DNA of 64,000 nt from Modestobacter sp. VKM Ac-2977 (GCF_026968045.1 NZ_JAPVBQ010000003.1:342060-406059), one strand, 5' to 3'; positions 16,623-25,847 are shown, counted from the first letter of the stretch. Notes: generated by a model not told the origin, from the sequence alone. Numbers and translations: made by a program.

Positions 16623-17972
16623 TCACCGGCCGAGCTCGCTGACCGGCACCTCGGCGAGCACGGTGCCGTCCGCGGCCAGGAACCGGACCACGGCGGCCGC
16701 CGGGCCGTCGCCCGCGGTGCCCACCCCGCTGCCGGCCACCAGCGGCAGCGCGGTCAGGAGCGAGCCGTCGGCGTCCAGCACCTGCGCCTCGACGGCGTCC
16801 GGAGGCCCGCTGACTGCGACGTCCCCGTCCAGCGGCACCGCCAGCACCTGCTCGGTCAGCGGGGTCCCAGCCGGCTGCGGGTCGTCGGTCGAGCTCGAGC
16901 TGGTCGTCGACCCGTCGGCCTGTTGCTGGGTGGCGCCCACCACCAGCGTCGTCGCGCCGGAGCGGAACGTGATCCCGGCCAGCACCATCTCCCCGCGGCC
17001 GTCCGTGGTGGGCCCGGCGGCGAGCAGCACCGTGCTAGCGCCCTCCAGGCCGGGACCGTAGGCGCTCAGCGGGAGCTGCAGGAGGTTCTGCACGGTGTCC
17101 CCGGAGACCCGCGACCCCACCGCCCGCGGGTCGGCGATCCCCTCGATCGGGGCCCGGGCAGCGGCCTCGGCGCGGTCGGTGAGCGTGTAGCTCATCCCGA
17201 GCTCCTGACCGTTCCGCTGGACGACGACCTGCAGGCTGCGCGCCGATGCGCGCGGGTCGCTGATCGCCCCGGCGGCCACGCCGTCCTCCCCGGGCAGCTG
17301 GCGCCGGTCGACCTGCTCCTCACCGGCGGCGGTCACGGTGGTGGCGGCGACGTACTCCACGGTGTCGCCGGGGAGTCCGACGACGACCAGCACGCCGGGC
17401 GACCCGCCGTCCGGGACGTCGACGAACGCCAGGGGCTGGTTGCGGACCAGCCGCTGGACGCCGGTCGCCTGGGTCATCTCGCCCGGCTGCGCGCCGGCCG
17501 GGCCGGTGAACCAGGTCCCGCTGAGCCGGCCGTCTGCCTGGCCCAGCACGAAGGCGATCCGCAGGCCGGCCTCGTCACCGGCCCAGGCCACCCGGTGGCT
17601 GTCGGTGGGCGGGGGCGTGTCCGGGTCGAACTCGCCGGCCTGCCACGGCAGTGCGGCCACCGCCTGCAGCCAGGCGTCGTTCCCGGCGAGCGCCCCGCGC
17701 GGAGGCAGGTCGTAGAGGCTCCGCGTGCTCACCCCGCGGGACGGCGCGGCGACGTCCTGTGTCGTCCCGGTGTCGGGCAGCAGGCCGCGCACCACCGGCA
17801 CCGACCCGAAGACGAGCGCGACCGCCAGCCCGACGCCGGCCACCGCCGCCTGCTGCCGGCGCTGCTGGCGGTGCCGCAGCCGGGTGCGCGCGGCCAGGTC
17901 ACCGGGGGCACGGGGGGTCGGGCGGGTGGCCAGGTGGGACCGGAGCTCGGTCTCGACGTCCAGCAGGTCCAT
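16623..17972 (-). CDS. Membrane-anchored protein co-transcribed with a sigma factor
   Basis: A 449-residue protein. The first 40 residues are charged and cytoplasmic (MDLLDVETELRSHL, then RTRLRHRQQRRQQ), followed by one hydrophobic helix (AAVAGVGLAVALVFGSVPVV) and a long extracytoplasmic part rich in Gly, Ala, Asp and Thr without a recognisable catalytic motif. The start at 17972 lies one base after the sigma-factor stop and has GAGGAG upstream, so the pair is translationally linked. That layout is typical of the companion of SigE-family sigma factors in actinobacteria, which may act as an anti-sigma or sensor protein. No zinc-binding HxxxCxxC anti-sigma motif is visible, so the role is a guess from context. 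Confidence 0.75.
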   Translation of the reverse strand: MDLLDVETELRSHLATRPTPRAPGDLAARTRLRHRQQRRQQAAVAGVGLAVALVFGSVPVVRGLLPDTGTTQDVAAPSRGVSTRSLYDLPPRGALAGNDAWLQAVAALPWQAGEFDPDTPPPTDSHRVAWAGDEAGLRIAFVLGQADGRLSGTWFTGPAGAQPGEMTQATGVQRLVRNQPLAFVDVPDGGSPGVLVVVGLPGDTVEYVAATTVTAAGEEQVDRRQLPGEDGVAAGAISDPRASARSLQVVVQRNGQELGMSYTLTDRAEAAARAPIEGIADPRAVGSRVSGDTVQNLLQLPLSAYGPGLEGASTVLLAAGPTTDGRGEMVLAGITFRSGATTLVVGATQQQADGSTTSSSSTDDPQPAGTPLTEQVLAVPLDGDVAVSGPPDAVEAQVLDADGSLLTALPLVAGSGVGTAGDGPAAAVVRFLAADGTVLAEVPVSELGR

Positions 17973-17973
17973 C

Positions 17974-18474
17974 TCAGCGCTCCTCGAGGGCACGGGCGGG
18001 CAGGGCGGCGCGCAGCCGCGCGAGCCCCCGGGTGGTCTGGCTCTTGACGGTGTTCACCGAGCAGCCCAGAGCTGCGGCGGTGGCGGCCTCGCCGAGGTCC
18101 TCGCCGTAGCGGAGCACCAGGACCGCGCGCATCCGCGGCGGCAGGGTGGCCAGCGCGGTGGCCATGGCGTCGCGTTCGGCGAAGACGTCGGTCTGGTCGG
18201 GCTCGGGGGCGTCGTGCGCGGGGAGGGAGACGATCTCCTGGGTGGTGCGGCGGCGGCGCCAGCTCGCGGCGCTGGTCACCAGCACCCGGCGTACGTAGGG
18301 GTAGGCGTCCTCGCCGGAGATCCGGCCCCAGTGGCGGTAGGCCTTGAGCAGTGCGGTCTGCAGCAGGTCCTCGGCGTGGCCGCGGTCGGCGGTCAGCAGG
18401 AAGCCGACCCGCAGCAGGTCGTCGGAGCGTGCGGCGACGAACGCCTCGAACGCTTCCTCGTGCTCGGCTCGCAC
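17974..18474 (-). CDS. SigE-family RNA polymerase sigma factor (ECF type)
   Basis: A 166-residue group 4 sigma factor. Region 2 is visible as FEAFVAARSDDLLRVGFLLTADRGHAEDLLQTALLKAYRHW, and region 4 as LPPRMRAVLVLRYGEDL followed by the helix-turn-helix CSVNTVKSQTTRGLARLR. It lacks sigma 1 and 3 regions. I chose the GTG at 18474 because GGGGGGAG stands just upstream and the length then fits the SigE family. The downstream membrane protein starts one base after the stop, making a sigma-companion pair. The regulon is unknown. Confidence 0.92.
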   Translation of the reverse strand: MRAEHEEAFEAFVAARSDDLLRVGFLLTADRGHAEDLLQTALLKAYRHWGRISGEDAYPYVRRVLVTSAASWRRRRTTQEIVSLPAHDAPEPDQTDVFAERDAMATALATLPPRMRAVLVLRYGEDLGEAATAAALGCSVNTVKSQTTRGLARLRAALPARALEER

Positions 18475-18617
18475 CGGTCTCCCCCCGTCGTCGTCACCCT
18501 CTAAGACGCGGTGGACCGGCCGGGGAAGGTGCCTCCGTGACCTGATCGTGACCATCTGGCGTTCTCGTCGACGACCCGGCAGTGTGACCGCTGACACATC
18601 GAGGAGTGGAGACGGCC

Positions 18618-18818
18618 GTGCAGATCAGCAGGGAGCAGTTGGTCCAGGTGTTGCGCACCGAGGGCGACAACGACACCGCGGACAAGGTGGAGGGAGACCT
18701 GCCGGAGCAGATCGACACCGACCGGGACGGCGACGCGCTCACCGCGGCCGGGCTGGACCGCACGCAGCTGATGGCCAAGCTGGCCGGCGGCGCGTTCGGG
18801 GGCACGCTGGCCCCGTGA
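18618..18818 (+). CDS. Small hypothetical protein
   Basis: A 66-residue acidic protein (67 codons with the stop) starting VQISREQLVQVLRTEGDNDTADKVEGDLPEQIDTD. The GTG at 18618 is preceded by GGAGTGGAGACGGCC; an in-frame GTG at 18606 would add four residues. It looks like a small soluble helical protein, with a DKVEGDLPEQIDTDRDGD stretch that recalls small actinobacterial proteins found near stress genes; I recognise no named family. It is divergent from the sigma-factor pair and followed directly by a strong terminator, so it is probably its own transcription unit. Confidence 0.65.
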   Translation: MQISREQLVQVLRTEGDNDTADKVEGDLPEQIDTDRDGDALTAAGLDRTQLMAKLAGGAFGGTLAP

Positions 18819-18853
18819 CCGGTGGGCCCGCCGGGATGCGGCGGGCCCACCGG
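18819..18853. terminator. Bidirectional terminator
   Basis: Perfect 15-bp arms CCGGTGGGCCCGCCG (18819-18833) and its complement (18839-18853) with loop GGATG. It begins right after the stop of the small gene and ends three bases before the stop of the convergent acyl-CoA dehydrogenase. Confidence 0.82.
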
Positions 18854-18855
18854 CA

Positions 18856-20067
18856 TCAGCCGGCGAAGGGGCGCTCGCGGGCCAGTTCCTCCTTGGCGAC
18901 CCCACGGATGTGCACCGCGTCCGGGCCGTCGACGATCCGCAGGGTGCGGGCGCTGGCGTAGAACCGGGCCAGCACGGTGTCGCCGCTGACCCCGGCGCCG
19001 CCGTGCAGCTGGATCGCCCGGTCGATGACGTCGAGGGCCACCCGCGGTGCGGCCACCTTGATCGCGGAGATCTCGGTGCGGGCGCCCTTGGCGCCGAACC
19101 GGTCGATCAGGTCGGCGGTCTGCAGCACGTACAGCCGGGCCTGGTCGATCTCGATCCGGGAGAGCGCGATCGACTCCCGCACGGTGCCCTGCTCGGCCAG
19201 CGGCCGGCCGAAGGCGACCCGGGACTTCGCCCGCTCCACCATCAGCGCCAGCGCCCGCTCGGCCATGCCGATGGCGCGCATGCAGTGGTGGATCCGGCCG
19301 GGCCCGAGCCGGGCCTGGGCGATCATGAAGCCGTCGCCCTCGCCGGAGAGGATGTTGCCCACCGGCACCCGGACGTCGGTGAACCGCAGCTCCGAGTGGC
19401 CGTGCTGGTCCTGGTACCCGAACACCGGCAGGTGCCGGACGATCTCCAGGCCCGGGGTGTCCCGCGGCACCAGCACCATCGACTGCTGCCGGTGCGGCGG
19501 GCCGTCCGGGTCGGTCTTGCCCATCAGGATGAAGATCTCGCAGCGCTCGTCGGCGGCGCCGCTGGTCCACCACTTGCGGCCGTTGATGACGTACTCGTCG
19601 CCGTCCCGGACGATCGAGGTCTGGATGTTGCGGGCGTCGGAGCTGGCGACGTCCGGCTCGGTCATCGCGAAGCCGGAGCGGATCTCGCCCTCCAGCAGCG
19701 GCGTGAGCCAGCGGGCCTTCTGCTCCTCGGTCCCGAAGAGCATCAGGGTCTCCATGTTCCCGGTGTCCGGGGCCCCGCAGTTCGTCACCTCCGGCGCGAT
19801 GACCGGCGACCAGCCCATGATCTCGGCGATCGAGGCGTACTCGAGGTTGGTCATGCCGCCGAGTTCGTGGTGGAAGAGGTTCCACAGGCCGCGCCTGCGC
19901 GCCTCGGCCTTGAGGTCCTCCAGGATCGGGGGGTGGGCGTGGTCGTCGTGGCCGCGCGCGGCGCGCCACTCCTCGTACACGGGCTCAGCGGGGAAGACCT
20001 GTTCCCGCATGAAGTCCCACATCCGGCCACTGACGTCCTCGGCCTTGGCGGAGAGGGTGAAGTCCAT
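18856..20067 (-). CDS. Acyl-CoA dehydrogenase family protein (ACAD10/11-like)
   Basis: A 403-residue flavoprotein of the acyl-CoA dehydrogenase superfamily, oxidising an acyl-CoA and passing electrons to ETF. Typical segments are [17 protein letters not shown] (FAD and substrate contacts), [31 protein letters not shown] and [35 protein letters not shown]. The histidine-rich N-terminus and the [15 protein letters not shown] ending are those of the ACAD10/ACAD11 and long-chain FadE group. It is transcribed alone, with a terminator at each end. The substrate is not readable from sequence. Confidence 0.92.
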   Translation of the reverse strand: MDFTLSAKAEDVSGRMWDFMREQVFPAEPVYEEWRAARGHDDHAHPPILEDLKAEARRRGLWNLFHHELGGMTNLEYASIAEIMGWSPVIAPEVTNCGAPDTGNMETLMLFGTEEQKARWLTPLLEGEIRSGFAMTEPDVASSDARNIQTSIVRDGDEYVINGRKWWTSGAADERCEIFILMGKTDPDGPPHRQQSMVLVPRDTPGLEIVRHLPVFGYQDQHGHSELRFTDVRVPVGNILSGEGDGFMIAQARLGPGRIHHCMRAIGMAERALALMVERAKSRVAFGRPLAEQGTVRESIALSRIEIDQARLYVLQTADLIDRFGAKGARTEISAIKVAAPRVALDVIDRAIQLHGGAGVSGDTVLARFYASARTLRIVDGPDAVHIRGVAKEELARERPFAG

Positions 20068-20132
20068 GGACGGACGTTAGCGCCGGACGTGACGTGGGAC
20101 GCACCGGGGTCGGCACCCGGTGCCACGCGCGC

Positions 20133-20166
20133 GACCGCCCGGACACCAGCTGGTGTCCGGGCGGTC
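20133..20166. terminator. 34-bp perfect palindrome downstream of the DUF4383 gene
   Basis: A fully self-complementary element with 17-base halves, the left half being GACCGCCCGGACACCAG. It lies 43 bases past the DUF4383 stop and about 66 bases upstream of the acyl-CoA dehydrogenase start on the same strand. As RNA it would form a long GC-rich stem, so termination is the likely role, though it could be an operator for the downstream gene. Confidence 0.65.
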
Positions 20167-20208
20167 GAGGTGCTGCTGGTGTGCCGGGGCAGGCCCCGGC
20201 CGCTGGGC

Positions 20209-20670
20209 TCAGCGGCGCAGGGAGTGGTCCGACCCGTGCGTGGTGTCCACGGTCTTCACCGGGCCGAGCGCGATGGCCAGACCGGCCAGGACGCTGGCCA
20301 GGTGCAGCCAGTTGTCGGCCCAGTTGATGCTCAGGAAGTTGAGCGAGTCGTCCCCGCCTGCGGCGAACAGGCCGTAGACGAAGGCCGCGCCGTAGCCGAC
20401 GGCCAGCAGCCAGCCGTAGGTGCGGGCGGTGCTCAGCTTCCGGGCCAGCGCGATGCCGGCCAGGCCGATCACGAGGTGGACGATGTTGTGCAGCGGGTTG
20501 ATGCCGAACCCGAGGATCGTCTCGTCGGTGTGCTCGGCGAAGTCGTCGAAGCCGGTGATGAAGAAGCCGACGATGCCGACGAGGGTGTAGATGACACCGA
20601 TCGCCAGGGCGAGCATCTGCGGCCAGGTCATCCCTCGGTTGCCGGCGCCGGGCAGGTCTGCGTTGGACAT
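20209..20670 (-). CDS. DUF4383 domain membrane protein
   Basis: A 153-residue protein with four predicted transmembrane helices: LALAIGVIYTLVGIVGFFITG, NIVHLVIGLAGIALA, GWLLAVGYGAAFVYGLF and WLHLASVLAGLAIALG. The conserved INPLHNIVHLVIG segment with paired His and Asn, and INWADNWLHL in the last helix, are typical of the DUF4383 family common in actinobacteria. Function is unknown. GGAGG stands a few bases upstream of the ATG at 20670. It appears to be a single-gene unit between two hairpins. Confidence 0.9.
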   Translation of the reverse strand: MSNADLPGAGNRGMTWPQMLALAIGVIYTLVGIVGFFITGFDDFAEHTDETILGFGINPLHNIVHLVIGLAGIALARKLSTARTYGWLLAVGYGAAFVYGLFAAGGDDSLNFLSINWADNWLHLASVLAGLAIALGPVKTVDTTHGSDHSLRR

Positions 20671-20742
20671 GGGTGCCTCCGTGGTGTCGTGCGCCGCCAG
20701 GTGCTCAGCGGGCGCACACAGGGAGTTCCCAGGGGGCCGGTA

Positions 20743-20778
20743 CGAAAACGGCCGCCACCCGAACGGGTGACGGCCGTT
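20743..20778 (-). terminator. Rho-independent terminator of the carbamoyltransferase gene
   Basis: Arms 20747-20760 and 20765-20778 pair over 14 positions with one mismatch and a GAAC loop. On the minus strand the stem is followed by CGTTTTC, a short U-tract, 15 bases downstream of the carbamoyltransferase stop. Confidence 0.8.
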
Positions 20779-20792
20779 GCCTGATCGTCACC

Positions 20793-22442
20793 TCAGGCCG
20801 GGCGGGGGGTCGCCTTCGGCCGGCGGACGACGAACGGGCCGATCGCGAGCAGGTCGACCGGAGCCGAGCCGAAGCACTCCAGCGCGTCCCGGGGGTCGTC
20901 GACCATCGGCCGGCCGGCGGTGTTCAGGCTGGTGTTCACCACCACCGGCAGCCCGGTGCGCCGCTCGAACGCCGAGATCATCCGGTGCACCAGCGGGGAC
21001 GTCTCCGGGTCGATGGTCTGGATCCGCGCCGTCCCGTCGACGTGGGTGACGGTGGGGATGCGCTCCCGCCACTCGGGTGCCACGTCGTGCACGAAGAGCA
21101 TGTAGGGCGAGGGGATGGGCCCGCGGCTGAAGATCTCCGGCGCCTTCTCCAGCAGCACCATCGGGGCCACCGGGCGGAACTGCTCGCGCCCCTTGACGTC
21201 GTTCATCCGCTCCAGGTTGGCCTCGAAGCCGGGGTGGGCGATGAGCGAGCGGTGCCCCAGCGCGCGCGGGCCGTACTCGCTGCGCCCCTGGAACCAGGCG
21301 ACGATGCCGTTGTCGGCCAGCACCTCGGCCACGGCCTCGGCCACGTCCTCCGGGCGCTCGTAGTCGATCGCCGCGGTGATCAGCACCTGCTCGATCTCGT
21401 CGTCGGTCCAGCCCCGGCCGAGTGCGGCGCCGGGCATCGGCTGGGTCTCCTCGCCGAGTTCGCGGGCCACGTGCAGGGCGGCACCCAGCGCCGTCCCGGA
21501 GTCGCCGGCGGCCGGCTGCACCCAGACCTGCTCGAACGGGCTCTCGGCGAGGATCCGGGTGTTGGCCACGCAGTTGAGCGCGGTGCCGCCGGCCAGGGTG
21601 AGGGTCTTCTCGCCGGTCTGCTCGTGCACCCAGCGGGCCAGGTCGATCAGCACCTCCTCCAGCCGCTGCTGCACGCTGGCCGCCAGGTCGGCGTGGTCGG
21701 AGGTCCACTGGTCGCCCTTGCCCAGGCGGGGGGCGAACTCGGTGTAGTCGATCGCCTCGGTGCGGAACCCGCCGTCGTCGGTGGCCCGGATCAGCTCGGT
21801 CAGGTCGCCGACGAAGCGCGGCTTGCCGTAGCTGGCCATCGCCATGACCTTGAACTCGTCGGAGCTGCGCAGGAAGCCCAGGTGGTCGGTGAGGTCCTCG
21901 TACATCAGGCCGAGGGAGTGCGGCAGCGCCTGGCCGGCGAGCACCTCGAGCTGCCCGTCGACGTAGCGGCCGGCCAGGTGGCTGTGCGCCTCACCGCGGC
22001 CGTCGAGGACGAGCACCGCGTTGTCCCGCTGCGGGGCGGCCAGGCCGGCCGAGGCCGCGTGCGCGACGTGGTGCTTGACGAAGCGGACCTTCGCCGGGTC
22101 GAGCCCGGGCAGGGCGTGGGCCAGGAAGTCCGGGGCCATCTCGGCGTACTTCTTGCGCATCACGTCGCCGTCGTCGAACAGCCCGGACTCCTCCGGGGTG
22201 CCCATCAGCGCCGGGTCGAAGGAGTAGGCGACCGCGTCCAGCTCCTCGGGGCGGATGCCGGCCTCGCGCAGGCACCAGGCCGCGGACAGCTCGGGCAGTT
22301 CCCAGGCGCTCCAGGGCAGCGGGCGCTTGCCGTGCTTGCGCCGACTGAACCGCTCCTCCTCCGCTGCGGCGACGACCTTCCCGTCGACGACCAGCGCCGC
22401 CGACGGGTCGTGGTAGATCGCGTTGATGCCCAGGACCTTCAC
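20793..22442 (-). CDS. Carbamoyltransferase (NodU/CmcH family)
   Basis: A 549-residue enzyme of the O-carbamoyltransferase family, which moves the carbamoyl group of carbamoyl phosphate to a hydroxyl via a carbamoyl-adenylate. The N-terminal YrdC/Kae1-like half opens KVLGINAIYHDPSAALVVDG and has EEERFSRRKHGKRPLPW and FVKHHVAHAASAG, the metal-binding His pair. The C-terminal half has GGTALNCVANTRI, EYGPRALGHRS and VNTSLNTAGRPMVDDP. I chose the GTG at 22442, preceded by GGGAGGAG; the open frame upstream has no family similarity. Relatives modify Nod factors, cephamycins and aminoglycosides. No other secondary-metabolite gene is beside it, so the acceptor may be a cell-surface sugar. Confidence 0.9.
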   Translation of the reverse strand: MKVLGINAIYHDPSAALVVDGKVVAAAEEERFSRRKHGKRPLPWSAWELPELSAAWCLREAGIRPEELDAVAYSFDPALMGTPEESGLFDDGDVMRKKYAEMAPDFLAHALPGLDPAKVRFVKHHVAHAASAGLAAPQRDNAVLVLDGRGEAHSHLAGRYVDGQLEVLAGQALPHSLGLMYEDLTDHLGFLRSSDEFKVMAMASYGKPRFVGDLTELIRATDDGGFRTEAIDYTEFAPRLGKGDQWTSDHADLAASVQQRLEEVLIDLARWVHEQTGEKTLTLAGGTALNCVANTRILAESPFEQVWVQPAAGDSGTALGAALHVARELGEETQPMPGAALGRGWTDDEIEQVLITAAIDYERPEDVAEAVAEVLADNGIVAWFQGRSEYGPRALGHRSLIAHPGFEANLERMNDVKGREQFRPVAPMVLLEKAPEIFSRGPIPSPYMLFVHDVAPEWRERIPTVTHVDGTARIQTIDPETSPLVHRMISAFERRTGLPVVVNTSLNTAGRPMVDDPRDALECFGSAPVDLLAIGPFVVRRPKATPRPA

Positions 22443-22604
22443 GTGCACTCCTCCCGGCCGGGCTCCAGCGGCCCGGTCCCTGTTCATGATCACGCCGGAG
22501 GTCGGGCGCTGCACGGTGAGCGGCAGGGATCACCCCGTCGGTGGAGACGCCCGGGGGTCGATGCAGGGCCCCGACCTGCCGATGTGCTGACCGAGGCCGG
22601 GCGC

Positions 22605-24356
22605 TCAGGTGCCGGAGCGCCGCCGCAGCAGGCCGTGGTCGAGCACGGGCTGCAGGGCGAGGGTCTTGTAGCCGACCTCCTCGAACAGGACGACGACGCG
22701 GTCGTCCTCGTGCCGCATGACGACGCCGGGGCCCCACTCGGTGTGCTCGACCGGCACGTCCACCGGGAACGGGTGGTCCGCGTCGGCGGCGTGCTCCTGG
22801 GAGAGTCCGGCGCTGCAGTTGTCGCAGTTCCCGCACGGGGAGCCCAGCTGCTCGCCGAAGTAGCCGAGCAGGAACTGCCGACGGCAGCCGGTGGTCTCGG
22901 CGTAGCCACGCATCATCTCGACCCGGCTCTCGTCGACCCGGACGTGGTGCTCGGCGAGCTCCCGGGCGTCGGCCGCGGCCTGGCCGGGCGGCGGTGCGTC
23001 GGGCGCCGGTGCCGCCGTCCCCTCCTCGTCCAGGACGACGGCGCCTGCCTGTTCCAGCAGGTTGAGGTCGCGGACCAGCGGGGTCGCGGGGCGGCCGGTC
23101 TCCTCGCGCAGGTCGCGGACGTCGACGCCGTCCATCCCGGCGGCCGCCCCGGCTCGCACCAGCCCGGCGACCTGCTGCAGCTCCTCCTCGGCCGGGGCGC
23201 CGGCCGCGAAGAACCTGCGCAGCCCCAGGTCCTCCTGGCGGTACACCAGCACCGCCACCGCCGGCTCGCCGTCGCGGCCGGCCCGGCCGATCTCCTGGTA
23301 GTAGCTGTCGACCGAGTCGGCCGGTTCGGCGTGCACGACGAACCGGGTCTCCGGCCGGTCGATCCCCATGCCGAAGGCGGTGGTGGCGACGACGACGTCC
23401 AGCTCGTCGGCCATGAACTGCCGCTGCACCTCCGCACGGTCGCTCTTCCGCAGCCCGGCGTGGTACGCCCGGGCACGCAGGCCGCGGTCGTCGAGCGCCT
23501 CGGCGAGCTCCTCGGTGCTGCGGCGGGTGGCGCTGTAGAGGATCCCGCTGCCCCGCTCGGTCAGCGCGATGACCCGGTCCAGGACGGCGGTGTGCTTGGT
23601 GTGCGCATCGGCGTGCTGCTCGACCTCCAGCCGGATCTCCGGGCGGTCGAAGCCGGCCACGACGACCTCCGGGTCGGTCATCTCCAGCCGTTCCACGATC
23701 TCGGCCCGCACCGGGGGCGCGGCGGTCGCGGTCAGCGCCAGCACCGTCGGGTGGCCCAGCTGCTGGACGACCCCGCCCAGGCGCAGGTAGTCGGGGCGGA
23801 AGTCGTGCCCCCAGGCGGACACGCAGTGCGCCTCGTCGACCACGAACACTGCCGGTGATGCCGCCCGCAGTGCCTCGACCACCTCCGGCTTGGCCAGTTG
23901 CTCGGGCGCGAGGAAGCAGTAGCGGACCGTTCCGTCACCCACGCCGTCCAGCACGTCCCGACGCTCCTGCGCGGACAGTCCGGAGTTCAGCACCGCCGCC
24001 CGGCCGACCCGCTCCTCGCCCAGGTCAGCCAGCCGCTGCACCTGGTCGCGCTGCAGGGCGATGAGCGGGGAGACGATGACGACCGGGCCGTCCAGCAGCA
24101 ACCCCGTGACGGTGTAGACAGCGGACTTGCCGGCCCCGGAGGGCAGCACGGCGAGGGTGTCCCGGCCGGCCGCGACCGCCTTCATGGCGTCCTCCTGGCC
24201 GGGGCGGAACTCGTCGAACCCGAGCACCTCCCGGGCGGTCTCCCGGATCCGCCGGGTGCGCACGGAGGCCGAACCCCCAGCGGAGGTCGTGGGGTCGGCG
24301 GCGCGCTGGGCGGTCTGGGTCACCGATCGCGACTTCCCGACCGCCGAGATCGACAA
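22605..24356 (-). CDS. RecQ family ATP-dependent DNA helicase
   Basis: A 583-residue superfamily 2 helicase. Motif I reads [11 protein letters not shown], with Ser-Gly-Ala in place of the usual Thr-Gly-Gly; motif II is [19 protein letters not shown] (DEAH with the RecQ aromatic loop). Motifs V and VI are [15 protein letters not shown] and [12 protein letters not shown]. The zinc-binding domain shows [12 protein letters not shown] followed by CGNCDNC. An HRDC domain is absent; instead the C-terminus ends with an [20 protein letters not shown] segment, a small beta module seen in short actinobacterial RecQ proteins. It unwinds DNA in repair and fork restart. The exact start among several candidates in the polar first 35 residues is uncertain. 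Confidence 0.93.
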   Translation of the reverse strand: MSISAVGKSRSVTQTAQRAADPTTSAGGSASVRTRRIRETAREVLGFDEFRPGQEDAMKAVAAGRDTLAVLPSGAGKSAVYTVTGLLLDGPVVIVSPLIALQRDQVQRLADLGEERVGRAAVLNSGLSAQERRDVLDGVGDGTVRYCFLAPEQLAKPEVVEALRAASPAVFVVDEAHCVSAWGHDFRPDYLRLGGVVQQLGHPTVLALTATAAPPVRAEIVERLEMTDPEVVVAGFDRPEIRLEVEQHADAHTKHTAVLDRVIALTERGSGILYSATRRSTEELAEALDDRGLRARAYHAGLRKSDRAEVQRQFMADELDVVVATTAFGMGIDRPETRFVVHAEPADSVDSYYQEIGRAGRDGEPAVAVLVYRQEDLGLRRFFAAGAPAEEELQQVAGLVRAGAAAGMDGVDVRDLREETGRPATPLVRDLNLLEQAGAVVLDEEGTAAPAPDAPPPGQAAADARELAEHHVRVDESRVEMMRGYAETTGCRRQFLLGYFGEQLGSPCGNCDNCSAGLSQEHAADADHPFPVDVPVEHTEWGPGVVMRHEDDRVVVLFEEVGYKTLALQPVLDHGLLRRRSGT

Positions 24357-24395
24357 ACGAGCCGCAGCCGCACGGCGAAGTCCGTCTCGGCGCCG

Positions 24396-25847
24396 TCAGT
24401 TCCAGGAGTCGAGCCAGAACCGCAGGTCCAGGGCATCCGACTCCAGCGGGAGCCCCAGCCAGACCGGGGCGAAGAAGGCGAACCCGGCCACGGAGAGGGC
24501 GAGCACCGCCGCACCGACCAGCCGGGGCCGGCGGGTCGCCTGCACCGCACGGACCAGGCCCAGGGCGATGAACGGCACCACCGGCACCATGTAGAAGAAG
24601 TAGCCGGGCTTGTTCGCGGCCAGCCAAGGCGCCCAGAGCAACGCCAGCGGGACCAGGATGGTGGCCGCGATGCCGTCCCGGCCGGCGACCGCCCGCCCGA
24701 TCAGCACCGGGTAGGCCAGCAGGGCCGGCCACCACAGGCCGGGGTTGCCGAGCATGACGATCCGCGCCCGGGTGTCCGGCGGCACCTCGCACTCCCCGGC
24801 CTCCTGCTGTGCAGTGGTGCAGCTCTCGGCGTAGACCAGCACCGGCCGCTCCAGCCAGGGCCAGCCGAGCGGGCTGGAGCGGTAGGGATGGCTGGCCTCC
24901 AGGCCCAGGTGGTAGTCGACCAGGTCGACCTGGCTCTGCGCCCAGGTCTCCAGCCGGTCGCCCACCGAGGTGCCGCAGTCCCCGGCCTCGCAGGCCTGCT
25001 GTGCGGCGTAGCTCTCCGAGTAGTTGGCGAACCAGCCCGTGAAGGTGGCGAGGTAGACGGCGGCAGGGACCATCAGCAGGCTCAGCACGGCGCCGCCGGT
25101 GACCGCGACGGCGCGGCGGATGGCCTGGCGGAACGGCTCGCCCCGGCCGCTGAGCTCGGTGCCGAGCACCAGCAGCCCGACGACGCCGACGGCGATCAGG
25201 CCGGACCACTTGGTGGCCACTGCGAGCCCCAGGGCGACTCCGGCCAGCCAGCGGTAGCGGGAGCCGACGAGGGACCGGCGTAGTCCCTCCCCGGCCTCGC
25301 GGGTGCGGCGGCGGGCGTCCCGGTCGAGCAGTACGACCCAGAACGCAGCGACGACGAACAGGGCGAGGACCGCGTCCAGCATCGCGATCCGGCTGGCCGT
25401 CACCGCGAGGCCGTCCAGGGCGACGAGCACGGCGGCCAGCGCGGCCGGCGCAGTGCGGCGGAACAGGCGGAGCCCGCTCAGGTAGGTCAGCAACACGGTG
25501 ACCGATCCGGCGACGGCCACGCCGACCCGCCAGCCGAACGGGGTGGAGCCGAACAGCTCCATGCCGGCCGCGATCACCCACTTGCCCATGGGCGGGTGGG
25601 CCGGGCGACCCTCCTCGACACCCCGGACCAGGTAGTCGGAGGCGTCGACGGCGTAGTACTTCTCGTCGAAGTAGAGGCGGTCCGGGTCGCCGAGGTCCCA
25701 CAGCCGGATGGCGGCGGCGAGGCCGACCAGGGCCAGCGCCACCATCCACTGAGGGAGCTGGGGCAGTCGCCCTGGAACGGAGGACGGGCGGCGCCTGGAG
25801 GCGCCGCCCGTCTTCTGTTCCGCAACCGAGGACGCGGTTGCGCTCAC
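24396..25847 (-). CDS. pmt: Protein O-mannosyltransferase (PMT family, GT39)
   Basis: A 483-residue multi-spanning membrane enzyme of the bacterial PMT family, like mycobacterial Rv1002c, which transfers mannose from polyprenyl-phosphate-mannose to Ser/Thr of proteins leaving through Sec. The first extracytoplasmic loop carries DRLYFDEKYYAVDASDYL with the catalytic-type Asp-Glu pair, followed by HPPMGKWVIAAGMELFG, both diagnostic. About ten hydrophobic helices follow and the end LPLESDALDLRFWLDSWN is the conserved PMT tail. It is immediately downstream of a Thr/Glu-rich lipoprotein on the same strand, and the lipid-mannose synthase is divergent beyond that. A strong hairpin (25783-25812) falls inside codons 12-22, so the N-terminus should be treated with care. 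Confidence 0.93.
   Translation of the reverse strand: MSATASSVAEQKTGGASRRRPSSVPGRLPQLPQWMVALALVGLAAAIRLWDLGDPDRLYFDEKYYAVDASDYLVRGVEEGRPAHPPMGKWVIAAGMELFGSTPFGWRVGVAVAGSVTVLLTYLSGLRLFRRTAPAALAAVLVALDGLAVTASRIAMLDAVLALFVVAAFWVVLLDRDARRRTREAGEGLRRSLVGSRYRWLAGVALGLAVATKWSGLIAVGVVGLLVLGTELSGRGEPFRQAIRRAVAVTGGAVLSLLMVPAAVYLATFTGWFANYSESYAAQQACEAGDCGTSVGDRLETWAQSQVDLVDYHLGLEASHPYRSSPLGWPWLERPVLVYAESCTTAQQEAGECEVPPDTRARIVMLGNPGLWWPALLAYPVLIGRAVAGRDGIAATILVPLALLWAPWLAANKPGYFFYMVPVVPFIALGLVRAVQATRRPRLVGAAVLALSVAGFAFFAPVWLGLPLESDALDLRFWLDSWN
25783..25812. terminator. Strong hairpin within the 5' end of pmt
   Basis: Perfect 13-bp arms GACGGGCGGCGCC (25783-25795) and complement (25800-25812) with a four-base loop. 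It lies about 70 bases after the lipoprotein stop on the minus strand. It could terminate or attenuate lipoprotein transcription, or control pmt translation. A weaker hairpin GCAACCG-N6-CGGTTGC lies just upstream, near the pmt start. Confidence 0.5.

Noticed and set aside
20673-23858. A 1061-codon plus-strand open frame
   Set aside because: It is antisense to the carbamoyltransferase and recQ genes, both of which have intact motifs.
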